Positions 16,374 through 23,129 of a stretch of DNA of 33,285 bases are shown here, piece after piece. Positions within the stretch are counted from its first letter, which is position 1, and each line of letters begins with the position of its first letter. The notes beneath the pieces are model-generated. The model was not told where the DNA came from. It was given only the letters and a program-made list of their open reading frames with translations, and did no database searches. The stretch is from Treponema sp. (GTDB taxonomy: Bacteria > Spirochaetota > Spirochaetia > Treponematales > Breznakiellaceae): positions 1 to 33,285 of the forward strand of contig JAISSH010000061.1 of the NCBI GenBank assembly GCA_031273265.1. Reading direction: 5' to 3'. Both the position numbers and the translations under genes were made by a program.

Positions 16374-17904
16374 CGCAGTTCACGCAAAGCCCCGTATAGT
16401 TTTTTTGGCAGTGTTCTTTGTAATGCCGCTCTCCCCTTTGCCAGATGTTTTCAAGGGAATCGGTAAACACATTTCCCAATATATAATCATTGCCTTCTTT
16501 TTTCAACGCCGCAAGGTTTTCCCGGCAAAGAGGCACGTCTCCGTCCGTTAAGACAGGCATGTCCCGCATTATGTGCCAACAACTCCGGCGTATAAGAGGC
16601 GATATGTCCGAAGCCTGTTTCTTTTCCAAAACGCCGCAGAAATCATCGTACTTTTGAATGATGATGTTCGCGCCGGAAGGAGACGCTTCCTTCCATGTGC
16701 GGTAAAATTTTTCCGTATCCTCTTCCTCGCCCTTCATGCGGACAGCCTGCACATAACAGTCTTTTGGAAAGAGCGAAAAAAGTTTTTTGGCACATTCATT
16801 GGCTTCGGCAAAACCCTGTCCCCTGATTTCCATATACCGCTGAGGGCTGTTAGTGTCAAGGGACACGATCCATGAAAGCGGCGCAAGGGAGTTTTTCCTC
16901 TTTTTCGCGTTAAGTGAAAGTCCGGCGCATTTTTCCAGTTCTTCGGCTTTCCAGCCAAGACCGGAAGTTTCGATAATCAGGGAAAGCTCGCTTCGCGAAA
17001 CGACAGCCTCAATTAGTTTCATTTTTTCGGGGTGAAGGCTCAATTCCCCCCAGAGGGAAAGGTCTATAACCGCGTCCCCCGAAAAGGCGGCGATTTTGTC
17101 CAGCAGGGATTCGAATTTTCCGCTCTCCATAAAATCTTTTCGCTCAATGACATTTGTAACATGAGGGTAGGGACAATAGGCGCATTTTTGCGGACAGCCG
17201 CCGTAAACTTGAATAGGGTAGAAGCTCGGAAGCGTCCTCAGGATTTCAGGCTTTTCTTCGACTATCCGCTCAACATCGGCGGCGGTAGGGATTTTTGCGT
17301 CCGCCGCGTCAATAAAATTTTTCAGTAACAAGAGGTTTCGTTTTGAATCCGCGCAGAAGTTCAATCTGTGACAGCGCAGGTCTACGGCGGAAATTTCAGC
17401 CTCGATATCAAAGGCGTTGATGTCCTTTTGAATGACCGAAAACAAAATGTCCCTTTCGACAGCGCCGTCGTCATCACCCAAAATTTTCGCCAAAATGCCC
17501 GCTGTTCCGGGGGACAGCATTTCAGGCGCGAGACCGTAGGGCAAGCCGTCGGCGTAGGAATATTCGGCGGTATAGCGAAGATGCCGCCCGGCGACTGCCT
17601 GCGCAAGAGCCGGGTCAAGGAACGGACAGTCCGCGAAGGCAAAAAAGACGCAGTCAAAACCCGCCTGAAGCTCCGAAATTTTTTCCAGCAGGCTTCGTTT
17701 TGTCCAAGAAGCCCTTTTTTCGATTTGAATTCCCGAAAAACCGGAAAAATCTCCGTGTTCACAGGCAAGAAGAACCGTTTTTCCCACACTTGGGAACTTT
17801 TTTGCCTGTTCAATAGCCAAATTCACGGCGTTTTTCCCGTTAAAAAGCGGCTGGAAAGCCTCGTTTGACAGGTGTCCGCCGTATAATATCAAAATCGCGT
17901 TCAT
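16348..17904 (-). CDS. spiro-SPASM protein: nucleotidyltransferase-like domain plus radical SAM/SPASM
   Basis: A 518-residue protein in two parts. Residues 1 to about 200 look like a MobA/CTP-transferase fold (FADCPFLDPALAQAV near 90-104, as in nucleotidyltransferases). Residues from about 230 form a radical SAM enzyme with CPQKCAYC (Cys237, Cys241, Cys244) binding the catalytic 4Fe-4S cluster. A C-terminal SPASM-type region follows, with cysteines in SCWHIM, VPLCREN, HCQKNY, LCVNCDEYY, for auxiliary clusters. This layout matches the family named spiro-SPASM, known from spirochaetes with no assigned reaction. It is first in a seven-gene coupled operon. A radical modification of an activated sugar or a peptide is plausible but unproven. 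ATG 17904 has no clear ribosome site. Confidence 0.85.
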   Translation of the reverse strand: MNAILILYGGHLSNEAFQPLFNGKNAVNLAIEQAKKFPSVGKTVLLACEHGDFSGFSGIQIEKRASWTKRSLLEKISELQAGFDCVFFAFADCPFLDPALAQAVAGRHLRYTAEYSYADGLPYGLAPEMLSPGTAGILAKILGDDDGAVERDILFSVIQKDINAFDIEAEISAVDLRCHRLNFCADSKRNLLLLKNFIDAADAKIPTAADVERIVEEKPEILRTLPSFYPIQVYGGCPQKCAYCPYPHVTNVIERKDFMESGKFESLLDKIAAFSGDAVIDLSLWGELSLHPEKMKLIEAVVSRSELSLIIETSGLGWKAEELEKCAGLSLNAKKRKNSLAPLSWIVSLDTNSPQRYMEIRGQGFAEANECAKKLFSLFPKDCYVQAVRMKGEEEDTEKFYRTWKEASPSGANIIIQKYDDFCGVLEKKQASDISPLIRRSCWHIMRDMPVLTDGDVPLCRENLAALKKEGNDYILGNVFTDSLENIWQRGERHYKEHCQKNYTGLCVNCDEYYTYNF

Positions 17905-17936
17905 ACTTTTCTATATATCGGCGGATTCTGGGGACA

Positions 17937-17969
17937 AATAAATGCGCCCTGAAATTAGGTGCGTTTATT
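17937..17969 (-). terminator. Possible terminator after the phosphoesterase
   Basis: AATAAATGCGCC (17937-17948) and GGTGCGTTTATT (17958-17969) can form a 12-bp stem with two G-U pairs, overlapping the phosphoesterase stop. The T-rich arm ends it on the - strand, without a long T-run. It separates the phosphoesterase from the spiro-SPASM operon. Confidence 0.4.
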
Positions 17970-19032
17970 GGTTGCCCAATAACTTAATCTTCGCGAAAAC
18001 GTAGTCCAATTTGTTTTTGTTCAGGACGGCGCGGAAGTACGGTTTTCCGGGGATGCCTTCCAATTCGTAGCCGCCGCGTTTTACGAATTTTTTGCTTTTT
18101 CCTTCGGTGAACCAGTAAACAAGGGCGATGTCTTCGGTTGTTATTTCTATCGCGTTGAGTCCTTTTTTACCGAGGGCGCACCCTGAGTTGAAAAGGCAGG
18201 GGACGGGCAGTTCGTCTCCGTAAAGACTCTGGCGTATACTGTCGCGTCCTTCCTTGCGTTTTAATTTGCCCAGTTCCTTGCGAAGGGCGTTAACTTCGTT
18301 TTCGATACGGCTGCGATCCTCGCCCTGGGAAGCGGGGTAGTCGCGGCAAAGGCGCTCAATTTCAAATTTGATGTATTCAAAGCGCCCCAACGATTCAAAA
18401 AGCGGGCGGTGAGTGTGCCCGATTATCGTGAGGCAGTGGTTCTGCAGAGAAAAAGCGTAGGCTTTTTTTTCTATGTGAAAACGTCTGTACGGACTGCGGG
18501 CGTCGGTAATATTTTTAATACCGAAAGGTTTCAAAATATAGCGCACTCCCACACCCATTAATCTGTTAAACATGACGTAGATCTTTGACAACTGGTGACC
18601 GTGGTAAACATAGGCGGGAAACGCGCCTGTCTCAATTTTTACCACGCTATGCAGAGGATAAGGATATGAGCCGTACTTTTTCATTAGGAGCTGTTCGTCA
18701 TGGTTGCCTATGGTTTTGTAAAGCCTGTTTTCCGCCGCGAAAAGGTTGAAAACCCTGTACAGCCCCGCCCATTTTTCACGTATTTTATCGAGTGAATATT
18801 TCTGGAGTTCTTCAATGTCGCCGTTCAGAATAAGAACCCAGCCGTTCTTGAAATAATATTCCTCAAGCAGACAGGTGAGCATTTCTCCGTTGTTGTTAAG
18901 GTCGTCGCGGAAGCCTGTTCCCATGTGGAGATCGCTTATGACTAAAACCTTGCCGCCTTTTGAGATGTCCAGAATTGAACTTTTTGGAAATTCGCTGTCT
19001 GCTAATCGACTGAAAAAAACTCTATCCGCCAT
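17965..19032 (-). CDS. Calcineurin-like metallophosphoesterase (LpxH-like)
   Basis: Cytoplasmic dinuclear-metal phosphoesterase, 355 residues. All motifs are visible: ISDLHMG (Asp34, His36), LNGDIEE (Asp72), GNHDE (109-113), YHGHQ (143-147) and IGHTHRP (204-210). The order and spacing resemble UDP-2,3-diacylglucosamine pyrophosphatase-type enzymes, but a charged coiled-coil segment (about 215-265) is inserted after the last motif. Treponemes lack classical lipopolysaccharide, so the substrate is open. Its ATG stands immediately after the last base of a tRNA gene, with no room for a separate leader, and no other start codon occurs before the first motif. It is probably made from a transcript shared with the tRNA. 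Confidence 0.87.
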   Translation of the reverse strand: MADRVFFSRLADSEFPKSSILDISKGGKVLVISDLHMGTGFRDDLNNNGEMLTCLLEEYYFKNGWVLILNGDIEELQKYSLDKIREKWAGLYRVFNLFAAENRLYKTIGNHDEQLLMKKYGSYPYPLHSVVKIETGAFPAYVYHGHQLSKIYVMFNRLMGVGVRYILKPFGIKNITDARSPYRRFHIEKKAYAFSLQNHCLTIIGHTHRPLFESLGRFEYIKFEIERLCRDYPASQGEDRSRIENEVNALRKELGKLKRKEGRDSIRQSLYGDELPVPCLFNSGCALGKKGLNAIEITTEDIALVYWFTEGKSKKFVKRGGYELEGIPGKPYFRAVLNKNKLDYVFAKIKLLGNQ

Positions 19033-19106
19033 TGGGCCATCAAGGACTTGAACCTCGGACCAAGAGATTATGAGTCTCCTGCTCTAACCAACTGAGCTAA
19101 TGGCCC
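19033..19106 (-). tRNA. tRNA with anticodon CAT, probably tRNA-Ile2 (lysidine-modified)
   Basis: A 74-nt cloverleaf on the - strand. The acceptor stem GGGCCAT/ATGGCCC has seven perfect pairs, the D-arm is TAGCTCAGTTGGTTAGAGC, and the anticodon stem GGAGA/TCTCT encloses CTCATAA (anticodon CAT). The anticodon arm and variable loop (AGGAGACTCATAATCTCTTGG) closely follow bacterial tRNA-Ile2 rather than elongator Met or initiator Met, whose acceptor and anticodon arms differ (the initiator also has three G-C pairs in its anticodon stem). The discriminator is A and CCA is not encoded. The next base is the A of the phosphoesterase ATG. A TTGACA at 19146-19141 is a possible -35 box, but no good -10 follows. 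Confidence 0.9.
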
Positions 19107-19176
19107 CTTTCAGAGATACAATTACAAAAAAATACAGGAATGTCAAGGGAAGGCGGTATCTCAGAGCGGACCCGTT

Positions 19177-19542
19177 TCAATTATTCATGTGCTTTTGCAT
19201 TTTAGTTATCAATTCCGGAAAATTCAGAGGTTTGCGGATGTGGTCGTTCATTCCCGCGGCGAGGCATTTTTCGATGTCTTCTTCCGAACTGTTGGCGGTC
19301 ATGGCTATTATCGGTATTTTCCTGCCCATGTCCCCCAAAGCGCGTATTTTCCTCGCTTCCGCCAAGCCGTCCATTTCGGGCATATTTACATCTGTCAAAA
19401 TAAGATCGTATTTTAAGGGTTTTTTGCTGAAAATATCCAACGCCGCCTTGCCGTCATAAACAAAATCCAAATCCACCCCTGTTTCTTTCAGAGCCATATT
19501 GAGTATTTCCCGGTTAATTTCTATGTCTTCGGCAACAAGCAC
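19177..19542 (-). CDS. Response-regulator receiver domain, 5' end uncertain
   Basis: A receiver domain with its acidic pocket (VAEDIEIN), phosphoacceptor Asp51 in LILTDVNMPEMDG, the Thr in IIAMTANS and Lys in IRKPL. No output domain follows; it ends KHMNN. The only usual start codon in frame is the GTG at 19542, which would cut the first beta strand. The frame stays open for 34 codons upstream (to a TAA at 19644-19642) and reads FKGVFSGKSVLVAED, the linker-plus-strand form typical of receivers at the end of hybrid histidine kinases. So it is either a stand-alone receiver with a non-standard start (an ATA at 19605 follows a GAGGG-like site) or the remnant of a hybrid kinase. Confidence 0.75.
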   Translation of the reverse strand: MLVAEDIEINREILNMALKETGVDLDFVYDGKAALDIFSKKPLKYDLILTDVNMPEMDGLAEARKIRALGDMGRKIPIIAMTANSSEEDIEKCLAAGMNDHIRKPLNFPELITKMQKHMNN

Positions 19543-19693
19543 CGATTTTCCTGAAAAAACGCCCTTAAAACTGACGCCTTCCGTATTTTTACCTGAATCT
19601 TCTATTTTGCTTCCCTCTCTTTCTGATTTGGAGATAAGATATTAGATTTTCACTATACCAAAAATGTCTTTTTTTGTATATAATATATACATA

Positions 19694-20467
19694 ATGTGGA
19701 ATCCTTCTGCTGGAATAAGGAAAATTTTATATAATTTAGGGTTTTTTGCCAGAACTTTAAGAGGCGTCGGCTATTTTATACGACATTCGCAGGCTTCTTT
19801 TAAGATTCTTGTCATGCAAATACTCTTTACATTCGTTCACGCGATGGGGATTTCCACCCTTTTGGCGCTGACAATAGGGGCGGCTGTTAATATAATCGGG
19901 TCGCCGTTGTTGACGCAATTTTCCCAGCAGCAGCTTATTTATTCAATTTTGATTACGATTATACTGAGGGAACTGGGTCCGCTTCTGACCGCGTTTATTG
20001 TTATTGCCCGTTCCGCGACAGCTATTGCCACCGAAATTGCCGGTATGGTAATATCACATGAGGTTGAAGCCTATATTTCTGTCGGCGTTGACCCGATTGA
20101 ACATCTGGCTGTCCCGCGTTTTTTGGGAGTTACGGCTTCGCTTGTACTTTTGAACATTTACTTTGCCGTTTTCGGGCTGGCTGGGTCTTATATTGTAGCC
20201 CAAGTTTTTAACAGTACGCCGATGGATTATTATTTTTCAAACCTTCTGCAGAGTTTAAATATTCGGGATATACTGGTTACCATTATCAAAAGTATATTTT
20301 TTGGGGCGATTATTTCCATAGGAGCGGTGATTGAGGGCTTTTCTGTTGAACGCGCCACTACGGAGGTTCCCATCGCCGGTCTTAGGGCTGTCAGCGGGGC
20401 TTTTGCCCTTTGCATATTGGTAAATGTTGTTTTATCGGTATTATACTATATAGTAACGGCGGCATAA
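19694..20467 (+). CDS. mlaE: MlaE-type lipid-transport permease
   Basis: Inner-membrane permease of an MCE/Mla phospholipid transporter, 257 residues from ATG 19694. An ATG at 19664 would add ten hydrophobic residues of no family likeness, and neither has a ribosome site. Landmarks are the long hydrophobic helices, ILRELGPLLTAFIVIARSAT (about 95-114) and the ending motif FSVERATTEVPIAGLRAVS. EMVISHEVEA-like segments (here AGMVISHEVEAYISVGVDPI) are the coupling region of MlaE proteins. A TATAAT at 19679-19684 is a possible -10 box, but no -35 partner is convincing. The stop overlaps the ATPase start (TAATG). Confidence 0.9.
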   Translation: MWNPSAGIRKILYNLGFFARTLRGVGYFIRHSQASFKILVMQILFTFVHAMGISTLLALTIGAAVNIIGSPLLTQFSQQQLIYSILITIILRELGPLLTAFIVIARSATAIATEIAGMVISHEVEAYISVGVDPIEHLAVPRFLGVTASLVLLNIYFAVFGLAGSYIVAQVFNSTPMDYYFSNLLQSLNIRDILVTIIKSIFFGAIISIGAVIEGFSVERATTEVPIAGLRAVSGAFALCILVNVVLSVLYYIVTAA

Positions 20468-21201
20468 TGGCGGAAATTATTGAATTGAAAAACGTGTATT
20501 TTTCGGCGCAGGACAGAGATGTGGTTCAGGATATATCGCTTGAATTTGAAGAAGGCAAAATCACCGCTATCATCGGACCTTCGGGCAGCGGTAAAAGCAC
20601 CGTGTTGAAAATATCCGCCGGGCTTTTGGTTCCCAACGACGGAGAAGTTTTTTACAGGGGAAGAAATATAGCGCATATGAGCCACAGTGAAAACCTTGAG
20701 TTTCGCCGGGAAAGCGCGTTTGTTTTTCAGGATTCGGCTCTGTGGGCGAATCAAAATCTGGATCAGATTCTGGAACTTCCTTTGAAGATTCATTATCCGC
20801 AGATGACCAGATCCCAGCGGATGAAGAGGATAAAGGAAGTAACCATCGAGGCTGATTATAGGAAGGATCTGGGCATCAGACCGTCCAGACTTTCGATGGG
20901 GGAGCAGAAGCTGATTGCATTCGCGCGGGCGATGCTGTGCAATCCCAAACTTTTGTTTCTTGACGAATGGGTAGAATCGCTTGATGAGACATCGGCTAAC
21001 AAGCTGATTGAAGTTGTCAAGCGCAAAAAGAAAGAGGGAGCTTCGGTAATTTTTGTGTGCCATGATATGCGAATAATAAGGGACTTGGCAGATTCTGTAG
21101 TTGTAATTGTAGACGGCAAGGAAGCGTTCGAGGGAACAAAGGAAGACCTTCTCAATTCCCCGGAACTCAGTAATTTCCTGAAAATGGAGATAGCGGTATG
21201 A
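20467..21201 (+). CDS. mlaF: MlaF-type ATP-binding protein
   Basis: ATPase of the lipid transporter, 244 residues. Walker A GPSGSGKST (37-45), Q-loop VFQDS (86-90), Walker B LLFLDE (162-167) and the H-loop VCHDM (198 onward) are all intact, so it should hydrolyse ATP. Two departures are visible: the signature is LSMGEQ (142-147) instead of LSGGQ/LSGGM, and the residue after Walker B is Trp (DEWVESLD) where nearly all such ATPases have Pro. Whether these are lineage-typical is unknown. ATG 20467 shares a base with the mlaE stop. It is followed after 28 bp by the MCE-domain gene. Confidence 0.9.
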   Translation: MAEIIELKNVYFSAQDRDVVQDISLEFEEGKITAIIGPSGSGKSTVLKISAGLLVPNDGEVFYRGRNIAHMSHSENLEFRRESAFVFQDSALWANQNLDQILELPLKIHYPQMTRSQRMKRIKEVTIEADYRKDLGIRPSRLSMGEQKLIAFARAMLCNPKLLFLDEWVESLDETSANKLIEVVKRKKKEGASVIFVCHDMRIIRDLADSVVVIVDGKEAFEGTKEDLLNSPELSNFLKMEIAV

Positions 21202-21229
21202 AACAGTGTTATATTATACTGAGGTTATT

Positions 21230-22231
21230 ATGAAATTTTCTATTCGTTTCGCGGATCAAGTTGTAGGAGTGCTGGTAATTCTGGCTCTTGCGATACTGGT
21301 TGTCGTGATTTTTATGCTCGGAAAAACCCAGCGCTGGTTTGTAAAGGATTATCAATATACCACATATTTTAATTCCGCGTCGGGACTGAGCTCCAACATG
21401 GCTGTAACATACAAAGGTTTTACTATGGGTCATGTTAAAAAAATCATGCTGACGGAAGACGACAGGGTAGAGGTAGTTTTTACAATCTTTAACGAACATA
21501 ATTACAGAGTAAAACAAGGCTCGCTTGTCGAGCTTCAGGCGAGTCCCATTGGACTGGGAAATTCATTTATCTTTCATCCGGGAAAGGGAAGCATAGTGCT
21601 GCCGGAAGGGTCTGTGATTCCTGAGGTAAATTCCTCGCAGGCAAAACAGCTTGCGTCGATGGGGTTGACGGACAGACCTGAGTCAACAGACAGCATCAAC
21701 AACATTATCAACAATGTTAATATGTTGATTGATACCATAAACAGGTCTCTTGCCGGTATGGAAGGAGCGGACGAACTCACTCTTGGTCAAATTATTTCCG
21801 GTCTTAATAATACCGTACAGACTATTTCGACCCGGATTGATCCGATAATGAATAATTTACAAATTGCGACCGGAGGTATTTCCGGTCAAATCGATCCCGT
21901 TATGACAAATATTCATACGCTTACGGATCAGATGGCAAAACCGTCCGGTACGGCGATGTCGATTTTGGATGCTGAAGGACCGGTTTTTACGAGCATAGCG
22001 GGGGTTCTTGAATCAATCAACGGCATTATGAAGAATCTGGATAAAACCGCCGAATTCATTCCCGCTCAGCTTCCGCAGATTTCGCTGTTGATCTCCGATT
22101 TGAAAAGCGCCGTTGTTGAAATTGAAAAAATGGTTATCGCGCTTAACAACAATCCTCTGCTGAAAGGCGGAGTTCCCGAACTTAAGGAAACAGGTCCCGG
22201 AGCCGCGACGCCCAGGGATTTGGAATTTTAA
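21230..22231 (+). CDS. mlaD: MlaD/MCE-domain periplasmic subunit
   Basis: Membrane-anchored periplasmic subunit that carries lipid between the membranes, 333 residues. One N-terminal transmembrane helix (about 12-32, VVGVLVILALAILVVVIFML) is followed by the MCE domain (about 38-120; YTTYFNSASGLSSNMAVTYK then VELQASPIGLGNSFIF). The rest is a long, helix-prone region with heptad-like spacing (INNIINNVNMLIDTINRSL), as in MCE proteins whose helices form a needle or channel. ATG 21230 has GAGG five bases upstream; an earlier GTG at 21206 has none. Confidence 0.9.
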   Translation: MKFSIRFADQVVGVLVILALAILVVVIFMLGKTQRWFVKDYQYTTYFNSASGLSSNMAVTYKGFTMGHVKKIMLTEDDRVEVVFTIFNEHNYRVKQGSLVELQASPIGLGNSFIFHPGKGSIVLPEGSVIPEVNSSQAKQLASMGLTDRPESTDSINNIINNVNMLIDTINRSLAGMEGADELTLGQIISGLNNTVQTISTRIDPIMNNLQIATGGISGQIDPVMTNIHTLTDQMAKPSGTAMSILDAEGPVFTSIAGVLESINGIMKNLDKTAEFIPAQLPQISLLISDLKSAVVEIEKMVIALNNNPLLKGGVPELKETGPGAATPRDLEF

Positions 22232-22247
22232 CGGTGGATGGTAATGT

Positions 22248-23114
22248 ATGAAAAGAGCCGTTAAAAATATTATAACAGGTTTTATTTTAGCCGTATTACT
22301 GACAGCGGTTTCATGTTCTTCAAAGCCGAAAAATTCCGGCGATATTTATGACACGCGCATACGGACGGAAAAAGAGCTGGTTGTAGGCAACAGGGAAGCG
22401 GGGCGCGGCAATTTTGAGATTGCGTTAGGTGTAATAAAAGAGTGCAAGCGCAAGGCAATTCTTGTCGATGATGAATGGCTGATTATTCGCAGCGCTCTTT
22501 CGCTTGGAAACGCGCTTTTTACCGTCGGACGCAGGGACGATGCGTTTGTCGAGTGGGAAGAGGCGCTTACCCTTGCCGAAAGGCAGGAAAACAAGGAATA
22601 TCTGTCTGTTGCCAGAGTTTATTACGCAAGGGGAAGACTGCTTTCCGGCAAGACCGGCGCGGGACAGGTTTTGGAAGAGGTAAACCGCGAATCGGCAAAC
22701 ATAAAAACCGACGCGCTTTTTGTCGCTTTTTCGTGGCAGGTGAAAGGTCTTGCCCAACGTGAACTTCGCTCTTACCGTGAAGCCGAAGACGCGGTAAAAC
22801 GCAGTCTTGAAATTCATGAAAAAGAAAAGTACCTTGAAAATGCTTCGTACGACTGGTATATTATAGCCTCCATTCGTTCTTTGGCGGGCAATTTTCCGGA
22901 CGCTTTGCATGCGCTGGAATCGTCGATTGCCTTTGATCGCCGCACTGAAAATCCGTGGGGGCTTGCCGCCAACTGGAGCGCGATGGGAGACGTTTATCGC
23001 AAAGCGGGAAAAACCAGAGAGGCAATGGAAGCGTACCGCCGCGCCAGAGCGATCTATGAAGCGATGAAATATGATAAAGAAGTTTCGGAAATTGACAAGA
23101 AAATGCAGAATTAA
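22248..23114 (+). CDS. TPR-repeat lipoprotein of the Mla operon
   Basis: Predicted lipoprotein, 288 residues, with a signal peptide ending in the lipobox LTAVSC (Cys23). Six or so TPR helix pairs run from about residue 50 to the end, for example LSLGNALFTVGRRDDAFVEW, GLAQRELRSYREAEDAVKRS and GDVYRKAGKTREAMEAYRRA. A GGTGGATGG site precedes ATG 22248, which starts 16 bp after the mlaD stop. No mlaB, mlaC or mlaA homologue is seen here, so a lipoprotein with repeats may take the place of the shuttle or act as an outer-membrane contact. That role is inferred from position only. Confidence 0.85.
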   Translation: MKRAVKNIITGFILAVLLTAVSCSSKPKNSGDIYDTRIRTEKELVVGNREAGRGNFEIALGVIKECKRKAILVDDEWLIIRSALSLGNALFTVGRRDDAFVEWEEALTLAERQENKEYLSVARVYYARGRLLSGKTGAGQVLEEVNRESANIKTDALFVAFSWQVKGLAQRELRSYREAEDAVKRSLEIHEKEKYLENASYDWYIIASIRSLAGNFPDALHALESSIAFDRRTENPWGLAANWSAMGDVYRKAGKTREAMEAYRRARAIYEAMKYDKEVSEIDKKMQN

Positions 23115-23129
23115 AAGTTTGGAGAAAAA

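Noticed and set aside
19033-19106. tRNA-Met label for the CAT tRNA
   Set aside because: Anticodon arm and variable loop fit tRNA-Ile2 better; kept as probable Ile2 with the reason given.
20446-21063. 205-codon frame opposite mlaF
   Set aside because: Antisense shadow of a clear ATPase gene; basic, motif-free sequence.
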